The notes beneath the pieces were generated by a model. It had not been told where the DNA came from. It worked only from the letters and a program-made list of their open reading frames with translations, and ran no database searches. Of a stretch of 64,000 bases of DNA, positions 9,264 to 18,701 are shown piece after piece. Each line of letters opens with the position of its first letter. The stretch's first letter is position 1. The stretch spans positions 1 to 64,000 of the forward strand of contig JARBUI010000010.1 of NCBI GenBank assembly GCA_029239755.1, in the 5' to 3' direction. The stretch is from Clostridia bacterium (lineage in GTDB: Bacteria > Bacillota > Clostridia > Lachnospirales > Cellulosilyticaceae). The position numbers and the translations under genes were made by a program.

Positions 9264-10634
9264 ATGAAACTTAATAAACTTTTAGCATCTGTTTTGGTCA
9301 TTATTTTAGCAGCTGGAGGTGCAGTGGGCTGTAGCTCCAAATCAGACGCAGCTGATCCATCTGCAGAGACATCATCAGCAGCTGAAGCTGCACCTGCAGC
9401 ATCAAATGAGGAGGCAGCAGATAAAAAGACAGAACCTAAAGAGACAACACTTTCCTTGTTAATTGACGGAGACGTTTCAAGAGCAGGATTTGATGCAGTT
9501 GCAGCTTTAGCAAAAGAAAAGCTTGGAATTACTGTTGAAGTTGAAATAAGACCAGGAGGAGCAGACGGTGACAACGTCGTTAAAACAAGACTTGCATCAG
9601 GAGATATGGCAGATTTATGTGCTTATAACTCAGGCTCACTACTCGCAGCTCTTAATCCATCCGAATACTTTATTGATATTTCTAAAGAAGATTGGGCAAG
9701 CAGATTAGATGATACATTTGTAAGTGCAGTTGCTATTAATGGGGCTACATATGGAATTCCTATGGCATCGGCGCAAGCAGGAGCAATTCTTTATTCTAAA
9801 TCTATGTATAAAGAGCTTGGACTCACGGTTCCTAAAACTTGGGATGAATTTATAGCTAACTGTGATGCTATCAAAGCAGCAGGCAAAACAGCAATACTTG
9901 GTACATTTGCTGACAGCTGGACGGCTCAGGTGTTATACTTAGGGGATCATTACAATGTTGCTGCAAAAGATCCTAATTTTGCAAAAGATTTCGAGGCAGG
10001 CAAAACAAAATATGCTTCTAGTGAAGCTGGTCTTAATAGCTGGAAAAGGTTAGCAGCTACTTCAGCCTACTATAATAAAGATTCCCTAGCTACTACTTAT
10101 GATGATGGATGCGATATCATGGCTAATGGTGAAGCAGGCCACTGGGCTATGTTAACACAGTCTTTATCAAATATTTACGAACTATATGGAGATAAAGTGA
10201 ATGATATCGGTGTATTTGGGATTCCTGGAGATGACCCTAATAATCAAGGCTTAACAGTTTGGATGCCTACAGCCATTTATGGTAATAAAAACTCAGATAA
10301 GACAGAAGATATCTTAAGATTTATGGAATTTTATATCTCAGATGAGGCACTCAATGCTTATGCAGGAGCAGTATTACCAGATGGGCCATACTGCGTAAAA
10401 GGTTATGAACTTCCAGATACAGCATATGATGCAGTTAAAAATGATATGCAGGCTTATTTCGATGCAGGCAAGACTGTAACAGCACTTGAATTCCAAACTC
10501 CAGTAAAAGGACCTAACTGCCCTGCTATTTCACAAGAATGTGCTGCAGGCCTGACCAGTGCTGAAGAAGCAGCTGCGGCATACGATGCAGACTGTCTGAA
10601 GCAAGCGGTTCAATTAGGATTGGATTGGAAATAA
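9264..10634 (+). CDS. Sugar-binding lipoprotein of a CUT1 ABC transporter
   Basis: Extracellular solute-binding protein that delivers a carbohydrate to the two permeases downstream. The 456-residue precursor has a lipoprotein signal peptide with the lipobox AVGC (lipidated C23), then an Ala/Ser/Glu-rich linker to about residue 50. The rest follows the family 1 sugar-binding fold (for example KTWDEFIANCDAIKAAGKT and the late FMEFYISDEALNAYAG). The ribosome site GGGGGAGG lies upstream. A hairpin separates this gene from the permease genes, which would let the binding protein be made in excess. The sugar is unknown; the neighbouring GH78 and GH3 genes suggest a plant oligosaccharide. Confidence 0.93.
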   Translation: MKLNKLLASVLVIILAAGGAVGCSSKSDAADPSAETSSAAEAAPAASNEEAADKKTEPKETTLSLLIDGDVSRAGFDAVAALAKEKLGITVEVEIRPGGADGDNVVKTRLASGDMADLCAYNSGSLLAALNPSEYFIDISKEDWASRLDDTFVSAVAINGATYGIPMASAQAGAILYSKSMYKELGLTVPKTWDEFIANCDAIKAAGKTAILGTFADSWTAQVLYLGDHYNVAAKDPNFAKDFEAGKTKYASSEAGLNSWKRLAATSAYYNKDSLATTYDDGCDIMANGEAGHWAMLTQSLSNIYELYGDKVNDIGVFGIPGDDPNNQGLTVWMPTAIYGNKNSDKTEDILRFMEFYISDEALNAYAGAVLPDGPYCVKGYELPDTAYDAVKNDMQAYFDAGKTVTALEFQTPVKGPNCPAISQECAAGLTSAEEAAAAYDADCLKQAVQLGLDWK

Positions 10635-10653
10635 AAATATAACTGAACGCAAT

Positions 10654-10679
10654 GATAAGCCGTCAAAAGACGGCTTATC
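10654..10679 (+). terminator. Intercistronic hairpin (leaky terminator or mRNA stabiliser)
   Basis: A perfect 11-bp stem (GATAAGCCGTC / GACGGCTTATC) with an AAAA loop lies between the binding-protein gene and its permeases. Only a short, poor T run follows (CTATTT). The position is typical of a hairpin that lowers permease expression relative to the binding protein. Confidence 0.65.
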
Positions 10680-10745
10680 CTATTTAAACTAGGTTAAAAG
10701 TATCATACATTTACATGAATATTTTAGGTTGAAAGAAGGGAAAAG

Positions 10746-11603
10746 ATGGATAACAAAAAAATGTATTCCGGTTGGTTTTTGGTACCTGCATTAACGATAT
10801 TTACACTATTTTTTATAGTACCAATGGTAGTATCTTTATTTTTTAGTATGACGGTATGGAACTTTACGGATTTTAAATTCGTAGGGTTAGATAATTTTAA
10901 GATGTTTTTTACTGAAAAGTCCTTAAATATTAGTATCAAAAATACACTGATTTATGCAGTGTTAACTTGTGGTCTTAAGGTTGTATTAGGCATACTGATT
11001 GCTGTATTCTTAACAAGTGCTATAAAAACCAAGAACATTCTTCGTTCTATAGTTTTTTTTCCTAACTTAGTAAGTACAATTGCAGTCGGCATTACTTTTA
11101 GCGCCCTTATGCATCCATCAAAAGGACTTTTTAATAAGGTATTAGAAAATATAGGGGTACCAGCCATTGATTGGCTTGGGAATATTCAGATAGCATTATT
11201 CTCGGTTGTAGGTACGGATGTATGGAAAGGCGTGGGGGTAGCAACTGTTATTTATATAGCAGGTATTCAATCCATTGATAAAACTTTTTATGAAGCAGCG
11301 TCAATTGATGGTGCAAATAGCTGGAAACAATTTTTAAATATCACACTGCCCTTATGTCGTCCTGCCATGAATTCAGTCATTATACTAGCCTTTATCGGAG
11401 GGATGAGGACCTTTGATCTCATTTGGGCTATGACTGGAGGAGGACCGGGCTTTGCTACTGACGTTGTCGCATCTATTGTGTATAAGCAATATGCAGCAGG
11501 ATTCTACGGATTATCAACTGCTGGAAACGTAGTCATGTTTATTTTAATAGCCGTATTTGCATTTCCGCTGCAGAGATACTTGCTGAGTAAGGAGGTTAAC
11601 TGA
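10746..11603 (+). CDS. Sugar ABC transporter permease (CUT1, first subunit)
   Basis: Membrane subunit of the importer served by the upstream binding lipoprotein. It has 285 residues, about six transmembrane helices and the EAA loop from E183 (EAASIDGANSW). The C-terminal half has the FDLIWAMTGGGPG motif seen in MalF/UgpA-type subunits. The ribosome site GAAGGG precedes the ATG. The next permease starts two bases after its stop. Its order in the operon (binding protein, permease, permease, kinase, regulator) is characteristic of clostridial oligosaccharide uptake loci controlled by a dedicated two-component system. Confidence 0.92.
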   Translation: MDNKKMYSGWFLVPALTIFTLFFIVPMVVSLFFSMTVWNFTDFKFVGLDNFKMFFTEKSLNISIKNTLIYAVLTCGLKVVLGILIAVFLTSAIKTKNILRSIVFFPNLVSTIAVGITFSALMHPSKGLFNKVLENIGVPAIDWLGNIQIALFSVVGTDVWKGVGVATVIYIAGIQSIDKTFYEAASIDGANSWKQFLNITLPLCRPAMNSVIILAFIGGMRTFDLIWAMTGGGPGFATDVVASIVYKQYAAGFYGLSTAGNVVMFILIAVFAFPLQRYLLSKEVN

Positions 11604-11605
11604 TC

Positions 11606-12436
11606 ATGAAAAAGAAAAAATATCTTTATCTTTTAGGAGATATAGTAGGTATAGCCGCAGCTTTTTTTATCTTTATCGTTCCTTTTATTTTCATGTTTAT
11701 GAACTCTATCAAAGGGCGCCGCGAAGCTAACCTATTAAGTATTGGCTTTCCTGATCAAGCATTATTTGAAAATTATCTTGAGGTCTTTAAATCCAATAAC
11801 TATGTTGTCCTTACAGCATTTAAAAACAGCTTTATTATTACATCGTGTGCTGTACTGTTATTAATTATTACATGCTCTATGGCAGGATATATACTTGCGC
11901 GCAGGAGAGATAAAATGGTAGGCTCTTTAAATTTCATCATATTATCTGGGCTTATGGTGCCTCCTGCTATTATGCCTACTATTTGGCTGATGCAGGGGCT
12001 TCATATTTACAAAACGCTCTTTGGGATGGTTATGATTGAAGCAGCGCTGCAAATTCCTTTTACTATTATGCTTTATAGAGGCTTCATTGCAACAATTCCT
12101 GTTGAAATGGAGGAAGCAGGTTATATTGACGGGTGCACAAAAATCAAGTTATTTACCACTATTATTTTTCCATTATTAAAGCCTGTTACGGCTACAGTAG
12201 TTATTTTAAATGCTGTTACTATTTTTAATGATTTTACAAATCCGCTATACTTTTTGCCAGGCGCCAAGAATGCTACCGTGCAACTGACGCTTTATAACTT
12301 TATGGGACAGTATTCCAGTTCATACAATTTGTTATTCGCGGATGTTATCATTATTACAGTCCCTATGCTGATATTATTCATTATATTGAATAAAAAAATA
12401 GTAGACGGTATGGTAGCTGGTGCTGTAAAAGGATAA
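11606..12436 (+). CDS. Sugar ABC transporter permease (CUT1, second subunit)
   Basis: Partner permease of 276 residues, with about six membrane spans and an EAA loop at E169 (EEAGYIDGCTK). It ends in GMVAGAVKG, the usual C-terminal tail of MalG-type subunits. The ribosome site AAGGAGG lies inside the end of the previous gene, so the two permeases are translationally coupled. No ATPase gene lies in this operon; a shared MsmX-like ATPase encoded elsewhere is presumed. The kinase gene follows after 41 bases. Confidence 0.92.
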   Translation: MKKKKYLYLLGDIVGIAAAFFIFIVPFIFMFMNSIKGRREANLLSIGFPDQALFENYLEVFKSNNYVVLTAFKNSFIITSCAVLLLIITCSMAGYILARRRDKMVGSLNFIILSGLMVPPAIMPTIWLMQGLHIYKTLFGMVMIEAALQIPFTIMLYRGFIATIPVEMEEAGYIDGCTKIKLFTTIIFPLLKPVTATVVILNAVTIFNDFTNPLYFLPGAKNATVQLTLYNFMGQYSSSYNLLFADVIIITVPMLILFIILNKKIVDGMVAGAVKG

Positions 12437-12477
12437 AGCAAGTGATATAATAAAAGGAAAATGAGAGAAGGTTTATT

Positions 12478-14292
12478 ATGCACTTTCGCACACGCATGAT
12501 ATTAACTTATGCATCCTTTGTAACAGTCGTGGCAGTGATCCTAGGCACGTGGTACAATGCCTACAGCTTTAAACAATATAAAGATAATGAGTATCGAAAC
12601 CTAGAACTGCTTGCAGAGCAGCTATCGGATCAGTTTGATGAAAATGTCAAACCTATGAAGCTCATTACTAATTATTTGCTTTCTGATATGGATGTACTGG
12701 ATGCTCTTAGAACTTTGTCAATAGATAACTCAAGCAGCGAGATAAAATTGCGTTATATCGAAGAGGCAAGATCAATTATTCGTTCTCAAATCTATTCGGA
12801 CTATATGATGAATAACTTCTATAGGGTCATCGTGTTTAATCAGCAGGGGTATGTCATTGCAAATGATAATTACGCAGCAAAGGTTATTGACCCCAAAAAG
12901 AACATTAATGATTTAAAGTGGCTTGGCAAACTTGTCAATAAGAAAGGAACGCCTGTTTTAATAGGGCCCCACACGGATGAATGGGGCTTGCTAGATAATC
13001 CGGAAGTGTTTTCTATTGTAAAACAGATACAGGGAAGTAATATGGGGTATATCGAAATACAAAAGAAAACTTCTTCTTTAGACTCCTTATTTGAGATTCC
13101 AAAAGAGGGTGTCAGAGTTGTTGTAGTGACTGAAGGGCAAGAAATACTCTATAAGAGTCAAGATGATGTCCAGAGTACATATTACCTAGAGCTTGCAAAA
13201 CAAAGTTCAAATGGTATCACCCAAACAAAAAATCCTTATACTCAGGATGATGAAATCGTGTCTATTCACCATTCGGGTGAAAGTGATACAACGGTTCTTG
13301 TAATTGAAGACGTGAAGGTTATGATGAAAGAAGCTTCATATATTACTACCATGACTATTCAAATAGCAAGTATCTTTTTTATCATATCACTTATTTTTGT
13401 CTTTATTGTCTCGGGACATCTAACAAAGCCCATTCGTGAGCTAAGAGCTTTTATGGAAAATACACATATTGAAAACCTAGAAGAAAAAATGTCCTTTAAT
13501 TCTACTAACGATGAATTTGAAGCATTAAATAAGTCCTACCAGAGAGTTTTAGATCGTTTAAACGAGGCAATTGTTAAAGAAAAAAGAATGTCTCTCTTAC
13601 AGCTGCAGGCACAATTTGATCTTTTGCAAGCGCAAGTAAATCCGCATTTTTTTTATAATGTTTTAAATGTCATTTCTCATAAAGGGGTTATAAGCGGAGA
13701 CGAAAGTATCTGCGAAATTTGTGATAGCCTGGCTGCCATGTTAAGATATTCGACGAATACAAAGAATCGCTATGCTACAATGGCAGAAGAAATAGATTAC
13801 CTAGAACGCTATTTTTATCTTCTTAAGTCCCGTTATGCCCACAAAATTCAGTGTACTATAGATGTACCTTTAGAGATTCAAAGTCAAATTATCCCTAAAA
13901 TTTTATTTCAGCAGGTTGTTGAGAATAGTGTGAATCATGGTTTTGAAAACTCGACTGACGTGATGAAAATAGAAATTAGAGGATGGACAGAAGATGTGAG
14001 ATGGTATGTGGCAGTTAGAGACAACGGACAAGGTTTTGAGGAAGATGCCATAATAAAGCTAAAAAATAAGATGCATGATGTACGTGAAAAACTAACGACG
14101 GAAAGAAATAGCGTTGAGCTCGAGATTGGCGGTATGGGAATTATCAATATGTATGCAAGACTTTTATTATTATACGAAAATGATTTGACGTTTGAGCTTG
14201 TTAATGAAGAAAAAGGAGCAAGCGTCATTATTGGTGCTCCGATGGAAAAAGTTAAGGAGGTTAATAGTAATGTATACGGTTGTTGTAGTTGA
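12478..14292 (+). CDS. Sensor histidine kinase, LytS/YesM family
   Basis: Membrane kinase expected to phosphorylate the response regulator encoded next. The 604 residues have TM1 (about 7-27), a large extracellular sensor (about 30-285), TM2 (about 291-313), HAMP (about 312-365), a His_kinase domain with H390 in NPHFFYNVLNVIS, and a HATPase domain (NSVNHGF, DNGQGF, GGMGI). Its 3' end overlaps the regulator gene by 23 bases. Its position after a sugar ABC operon suggests it senses an extracellular carbohydrate, perhaps through the binding protein. It is clearly paralogous to the kinase at 60480-62276, with near-identical segments around the phospho-His and the CDS(L/I)A(A/S)MLRYST motif. Confidence 0.93.
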   Translation: MHFRTRMILTYASFVTVVAVILGTWYNAYSFKQYKDNEYRNLELLAEQLSDQFDENVKPMKLITNYLLSDMDVLDALRTLSIDNSSSEIKLRYIEEARSIIRSQIYSDYMMNNFYRVIVFNQQGYVIANDNYAAKVIDPKKNINDLKWLGKLVNKKGTPVLIGPHTDEWGLLDNPEVFSIVKQIQGSNMGYIEIQKKTSSLDSLFEIPKEGVRVVVVTEGQEILYKSQDDVQSTYYLELAKQSSNGITQTKNPYTQDDEIVSIHHSGESDTTVLVIEDVKVMMKEASYITTMTIQIASIFFIISLIFVFIVSGHLTKPIRELRAFMENTHIENLEEKMSFNSTNDEFEALNKSYQRVLDRLNEAIVKEKRMSLLQLQAQFDLLQAQVNPHFFYNVLNVISHKGVISGDESICEICDSLAAMLRYSTNTKNRYATMAEEIDYLERYFYLLKSRYAHKIQCTIDVPLEIQSQIIPKILFQQVVENSVNHGFENSTDVMKIEIRGWTEDVRWYVAVRDNGQGFEEDAIIKLKNKMHDVREKLTTERNSVELEIGGMGIINMYARLLLLYENDLTFELVNEEKGASVIIGAPMEKVKEVNSNVYGCCS

Positions 14293-15757
14293 TGATGAAC
14301 CTACTTCACTTAGTCATATATGCACCATTATAGAAACGAAATGCAGCGAGTTTAAAATCATTGGGATGGCTGAGGACGGAAAAAGTGGTTTAGAAGAAGT
14401 GAGGAAAAAACATCCTGATATTTTAATATCAGATGTTAAAATGCCTCTATTAAACGGGATCGAGCTAACTTCTTTAGTTAAAAAGGAAGTTCCTGAGTGT
14501 ATGTCTATTATTGTAAGTGGTTATCAGGACTTTGAATATGTAAAAGGAGCCATACAATCAGAAGTATGTGACTATCTATTAAAACCTATTACTCCAAGTA
14601 AATTAAAAGCTGTTTTAGAAAGCGTTAAGAATAAATTAGAACAAGTTTATTATGAAGGAAGGAATAGACTTGTTCAAAAAATATGCAGAGGCGGCAGCAC
14701 TGACGCCAAAACACTACATAAGTACTTTGAGGCCGAATCCTATTATGCTGCCTTAATAAGGAAGAATGGATTACCAAGGCGTTTTTTCTGTGGGACAGGT
14801 ATAGAAATTTTTTCAGATATTCACGAACAGATGTTTATCTATGGAAGAGATGAAATGGAGGCACTTTATATTTTGCCTGAAACCATCTTATTTAATAAAG
14901 ATTTTGAGTCAATCGTTCAGGAAATCTTAAACAAGGAGAAAAAAGAGCAACAGTATTTGACCACTATTTTAGTTAAAGAAGCCTTTGGTGTAGCGGAGCT
15001 TCCAACCATTATGAAAAGCTTGTATCGTGCACTAGATACGAAAAGCATTGTAGGGGTCAATCAGATTTTATTTCTTGAGGACATTGAAAAGCATACTGGT
15101 AAGGAATTTAAGCAGATTAGTAAAGAAGAGAACCTGAAAAAAATCGAATATCTTATTAAAGAAAGCCAGTATGAGAAATTTCGGGAAGAGATCAAACACT
15201 TATTTTTTGATTGGCAAAGGCAAAAGCGTCCCCAACTTTGGGTAGAGGGAATGGCTAGACAAATCTTATACTTGATACAGAAGTATCATAATGATACTGG
15301 GTTTGACAGTAAATGTGAATTTATGCTGGATGATGCTTTTTTTTATGCAAGCTCTTTAGAAGAACTGCTAGAAAGTCTATATTTTATTTTTAATAAAAAC
15401 CTTAAAGAAGATGCCGGCAGTTTAGGGAAGGTGGACACGCCAGAATTTATAAAAATAATTAAAGCATATTTAGATAAGAATATATCCGAACAGATAACCT
15501 TGCAGACCGTTTGTAAAAAGTTTGGAGTTTCCCAGACCTATTTAAGTAAAATGTTTCGTAAGTATGAAAATACGTCTTTTAATAACTATTTAACCAATAT
15601 CCGAGTAGAAAAAGCGAAAGAACTTATGCAGCAGGATAAAACCCTCTTTATCAAAGATATTACTTCGATGGTGGGATATAAAGATCAGTTCTATTTTAGC
15701 AGGATTTTTAGGTCTATTACTGGGAAGTGTCCATCAGAATATATTGATTGTATGTAA
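14270..15757 (+). CDS. YesN-type response regulator with AraC DNA-binding domain
   Basis: Transcription regulator of 495 residues paired with the upstream kinase. The receiver domain (about 1-125) has the acid pocket D8/D9 and the phospho-acceptor D55 (ISDVKMP), and K106-like PITP follows. A middle region of unknown fold (about 140-385) precedes the AraC-type helix-turn-helix pair (about 395-490). I chose the ATG at 14270 because TAAGGAGG lies 9 bases before it and the receiver domain starts there; the reading frame stays open upstream to 14192 but that part has no ribosome site. It is most likely an activator of the binding-protein/permease operon. It has a close paralogue at 62269-63753. 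Confidence 0.92.
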   Translation: MYTVVVVDDEPTSLSHICTIIETKCSEFKIIGMAEDGKSGLEEVRKKHPDILISDVKMPLLNGIELTSLVKKEVPECMSIIVSGYQDFEYVKGAIQSEVCDYLLKPITPSKLKAVLESVKNKLEQVYYEGRNRLVQKICRGGSTDAKTLHKYFEAESYYAALIRKNGLPRRFFCGTGIEIFSDIHEQMFIYGRDEMEALYILPETILFNKDFESIVQEILNKEKKEQQYLTTILVKEAFGVAELPTIMKSLYRALDTKSIVGVNQILFLEDIEKHTGKEFKQISKEENLKKIEYLIKESQYEKFREEIKHLFFDWQRQKRPQLWVEGMARQILYLIQKYHNDTGFDSKCEFMLDDAFFYASSLEELLESLYFIFNKNLKEDAGSLGKVDTPEFIKIIKAYLDKNISEQITLQTVCKKFGVSQTYLSKMFRKYENTSFNNYLTNIRVEKAKELMQQDKTLFIKDITSMVGYKDQFYFSRIFRSITGKCPSEYIDCM

Positions 15758-15812
15758 TAGCAATGCAGCCATTGCTATTACATAAGTGCGTGCGTTCTTT
15801 GCACGCCTTTTT
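15756..15812 (+). terminator. Tandem hairpins between convergent genes
   Basis: Two hairpins follow the regulator stop. AATAGCAATG-CAGC-CATTGCTATT is a perfect 10-bp stem at 15756-15779. GCGTGC/GCACGC at 15788-15806 is followed by CTTTTTATT. The second is a credible terminator for the kinase/regulator transcript. The MFS gene converges from the other side. Confidence 0.75.
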
Positions 15813-15841
15813 ATTGTACTAAAGAAATAAATGTGTGAGGA

Positions 15842-17014
15842 TTATAGATCCCAAGTCTTTATTTTCCTTAGGAAAAAGAGTGCTCCAAGCTGTGCGCTGC
15901 CTATAAAAAGAAGAAAATAGTTTAATAGTCGTGGATTTTTGAAAAAAGTTAACAGCAAAATGAGTATGGAGGTACTTATTATACGACCGGTATTTAAAGC
16001 AAATTCTTTACTGATAATATATTCTGTTCTATATTCCTCTTCATGACTTCTTGATAAGAGATTAAATGCTGCTGATGACATAGGAACTGTAAAAAATGGT
16101 ATAAAAGCAGCATCGATAAATATATACCAAATAAGAAACATATAGTCTATCTTAACTACAAGGCCTATTACTGCAATAAACATAGCTGATGCGCCCAATG
16201 TTATCGAGAAAACGCGGCGCCTTGGTTTTATTATTTTTTGCTGAAGCATGCAAGATAAAGATACTAATAAAAAAGAGAAAAATGTTAACTTCCCTAGAGC
16301 CATTTCACTCCCAGTCGTTTGGTAAATCAGTATGTTAATTAAAAATAGCATAACGACATCCCTTAATCCCCATAGGCTAAAAGCATTTCTAAGAAGTTTC
16401 CATTCTTTATTAGCCGTTATAAATATTTTTTTAAATGCGATCTTTTCTCCATAACGCTCCGACTTAAGAAGCAGGCTGATTAAAATTAAAACAGCAAAAA
16501 CCGCTAAAGAAATTGAAAAGACTATTGTATAGCCAAACGTATTCCTGCTTCTTTCAATGATATAAGCGGCTGTAAAGGGTGCTGCTGCATTAACAGCGCC
16601 TACTATTGAACCATTTAAACCATTAAAAGTATCCCTGTTATTTATTGATGTGAAATCAAAGCTCAGCATGTGAAAAGCTAACCAATAAAAACCTGAAGCA
16701 ATTCCGAGTAAACATCCTAAAGGATAAATGTATTCTGTCATTCTATCTTTTATAAAAAGGATAAACACGAAAAATAACATAAAGCTGGCAATTCCTATTC
16801 TAAGTGACCATATGCCATTTTTCTTCTTGGCAAGCCATCCAGCTATAAGAAAAGTAATAGGTATAAAAATATAATGTATTAAATTATACTTTGCAATAAT
16901 CATAAAGTCATTGGACTTTTTCCAAAGAAAAATATTTACAAAAACATTGGATAATCCCATGGCAAATGTAAATAATCCACTGACAATGAGTAAAATCTTT
17001 GCTTTTTTACACAT
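15842..17014 (-). CDS. MFS transporter
   Basis: Membrane carrier of 390 residues with about 11-12 hydrophobic helices along its whole length and a positively charged loop near the middle (about residues 185-215), the usual two-half layout of the major facilitator superfamily. The ribosome site AAGGAGGC precedes the minus-strand ATG. It is the only transporter in the window on this strand and stands alone between terminators. I see no motif that fixes the substrate; a drug, sugar or metabolite exporter are all possible. It should not be assumed to belong to either neighbouring operon. Confidence 0.8.
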   Translation of the reverse strand: MCKKAKILLIVSGLFTFAMGLSNVFVNIFLWKKSNDFMIIAKYNLIHYIFIPITFLIAGWLAKKKNGIWSLRIGIASFMLFFVFILFIKDRMTEYIYPLGCLLGIASGFYWLAFHMLSFDFTSINNRDTFNGLNGSIVGAVNAAAPFTAAYIIERSRNTFGYTIVFSISLAVFAVLILISLLLKSERYGEKIAFKKIFITANKEWKLLRNAFSLWGLRDVVMLFLINILIYQTTGSEMALGKLTFFSFLLVSLSCMLQQKIIKPRRRVFSITLGASAMFIAVIGLVVKIDYMFLIWYIFIDAAFIPFFTVPMSSAAFNLLSRSHEEEYRTEYIISKEFALNTGRIISTSILILLLTFFKNPRLLNYFLLFIGSAQLGALFFLRKIKTWDL

Positions 17015-17194
17015 TATAGCCTCCTTAAGGATATTAATTGATAATTTGTTTCCAAAGCCTATTTTTACGCTATTGGAAGTTCATTATACAGACAATGAAG
17101 ATTTGTTTATATTTAGCTTGTAATAGACTTTAGCTGTAAAAAGTGGTAAAATTAATAATAATGCAGATATATCAAGTAAAACTTTTCTAAAACC

Positions 17195-17232
17195 AAAATC
17201 CCTGGGAGAATGAATGACCTAGGGATTTTTAT
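17195..17232. terminator. Terminator-like hairpin in a gene-free stretch
   Basis: The 611-base stretch 17015-17625 holds no convincing gene. It contains this hairpin (AAAATCCCTGGG pairing with CCTAGGGATTTT, one mismatch, then TTAT), the upstream region of the MFS gene, and the sigma-54 promoter and leader of tctC. No gene that would need a + strand terminator is seen just upstream, so it may end a small unrecognised transcript or act as an insulator. Confidence 0.55.
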
Positions 17233-17456
17233 ATTTTCGCTTAATATAGAGTATTGTCGAAATGTATGTGTCTAGATTTTATTAGAGGAGTGTTAAATAA
17301 TGAAACATAGTGTTCACTTTTATACAGTGTGATTACTAGTTTGTAGCATAGTACTATTTATATATACATATAAAATCATTTATTGTTCACTATAAATTAA
17401 GGATTTTAAACGCAAACGAATAAACAAATACCTTATTTAATTTTAAAAGAATACAG

Positions 17457-17473
17457 TTGGCATTAAAATTGCT
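17457..17473 (+). promoter_or_regulatory. Sigma-54 (-24/-12) promoter for the tctCBA operon
   Basis: TTGGCAT-TAAAA-TTGCT matches the sigma-54 consensus TGGCAC-N5-TTGC, with the invariant GG at 17459-17460 and GC at 17471-17472. Transcription would start near 17484, leaving a leader of about 140 bases before tctC. The core is nearly identical to the site at 28634-28650 (one base differs across the 17). rpoN and a sigma-54 activator gene lie in the same cluster. Confidence 0.8.
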
Positions 17474-17625
17474 CTTTAAAATTAGTGAGTGAGAAAGCAT
17501 AAACGTAATATCTTGAAATCATAGAATTAAAGGAGGAATTGTATTACAGAAAAGTTAGAAATCTTAACTAGTATGGGCGTTTATTTAATACAAATTAAAC
17601 TTTTAATGAATAAGGGGGAAGAATA

Positions 17626-18654
17626 ATGAAAATGAAAAAAATGATGAGTTTAGTGATATCGGTATTAATAGGAGCAAGTGCTGCAACGGGGTGCGCATCA
17701 AAAGCACTCCAAACATCAGAAACAGCAGTAAAAGGTGCAGAAGAAGCAAAACCGGCTTTTACACCTGGGAAAGAAGTAGAAGTTGTAGTACCATCATCAG
17801 CAGGAGGTGGATCAGACCTTAATGCTAGGACGATTGCAGATATAGCTTTTAAAAATCAATATACACCTAAAAACTTCATGGTAACTAATATGCCAGGAGG
17901 ATCTGGAGGAGTGGCTTTTTCTTATGTTTATGGTAAGGGAACTAATGATGAAACAATAATGGTTCTTCATAATGGACAAATTATGAGTACTATTGCAAAT
18001 AATGCTCCTGTTACATCGGATAAGCTTACTTACTTGCCAGTTGTAGCATATGATAACTTGCTTCTTGTTACAAAAAAAGGTGCACCATATCAAACAGTTG
18101 AGGATTTTATAGAAGCAGCCAAGACGCCAGAAAAGGTTAAAGTAGGAGGCTCACAAAGAGGAAATACAGACAACTTAGCATTTGAACTTATCAATAAATA
18201 CGCTGAGACAAAGGCAGCTTATGTGCAGTTCAATAGTTCTGGAGATACTATGACGGCACTGCTTGGCGGACATGTAGATGTTGGTATTTTTAATCCATCA
18301 GAATGTATTGGGCAAATAGAAGCAGGAGAACTCGTGCCACTTGCAACTTTTGCACCGGAAAAAATAGGGGGTGCATTTGCCGAAGTACCAACTTTCAAAG
18401 AAAAAGGATTTGATAATATTGTTCTTAGTGAGGTAAGAGCATTTGCAGGACCTCCAAAGATGTCAGCAGAAGCTATTGCATTTTACGATGAAGTGCTGAA
18501 AAAGGTAACAGAAACAGATGAATGGAAAACAAATTATCTTGAAAAAAACAACTTACAGCCTGTTTATATGAATTCAGCAGAAGCAAAAGCTTTTTTTGAG
18601 AAAGAAGTAGAAAGTTATAGAACTATATTTAAAGAAGTAGGTATTATTCAGTAG
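17626..18654 (+). CDS. tctC: Tripartite tricarboxylate transporter substrate-binding lipoprotein (TctC/Bug family)
   Basis: Extracellular receptor of a TTT-family secondary transporter; captures a carboxylate and passes it to TctA/TctB. The 342-residue precursor has a lipoprotein signal with lipobox ATGC (C23). The mature start carries the family's first ligand loop (VVVPSSAGGGSDLNAR), and GGSQRGNTDNLAFE and GGHVDVGIFNPSE match later binding-loop positions. A ribosome site (AAGGGGGAAG) precedes the ATG. It is the first gene of the sigma-54 operon. TTT systems move citrate, aromatic acids, dicarboxylates or sugar acids, so the family does not fix the substrate; the enzymes downstream favour a hydroxylated or sugar acid. 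Confidence 0.92.
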   Translation: MKMKKMMSLVISVLIGASAATGCASKALQTSETAVKGAEEAKPAFTPGKEVEVVVPSSAGGGSDLNARTIADIAFKNQYTPKNFMVTNMPGGSGGVAFSYVYGKGTNDETIMVLHNGQIMSTIANNAPVTSDKLTYLPVVAYDNLLLVTKKGAPYQTVEDFIEAAKTPEKVKVGGSQRGNTDNLAFELINKYAETKAAYVQFNSSGDTMTALLGGHVDVGIFNPSECIGQIEAGELVPLATFAPEKIGGAFAEVPTFKEKGFDNIVLSEVRAFAGPPKMSAEAIAFYDEVLKKVTETDEWKTNYLEKNNLQPVYMNSAEAKAFFEKEVESYRTIFKEVGIIQ

Positions 18655-18701
18655 TAATGCAAAAAAATGACAGTATACGTATAGAAAGAGAAGTGATAGA
18701 G

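Noticed and set aside
17302-17333. Ten-codon ORF (ATG to TGA) after GAGGAG
   Set aside because: Too short to support; no conservation evidence available.
17311-17391. Two TGTTCACT copies upstream of the tctC sigma-54 promoter, considered as activator binding sites
   Set aside because: The motif is short and I could not find convincing copies upstream of the other two sigma-54 promoters.
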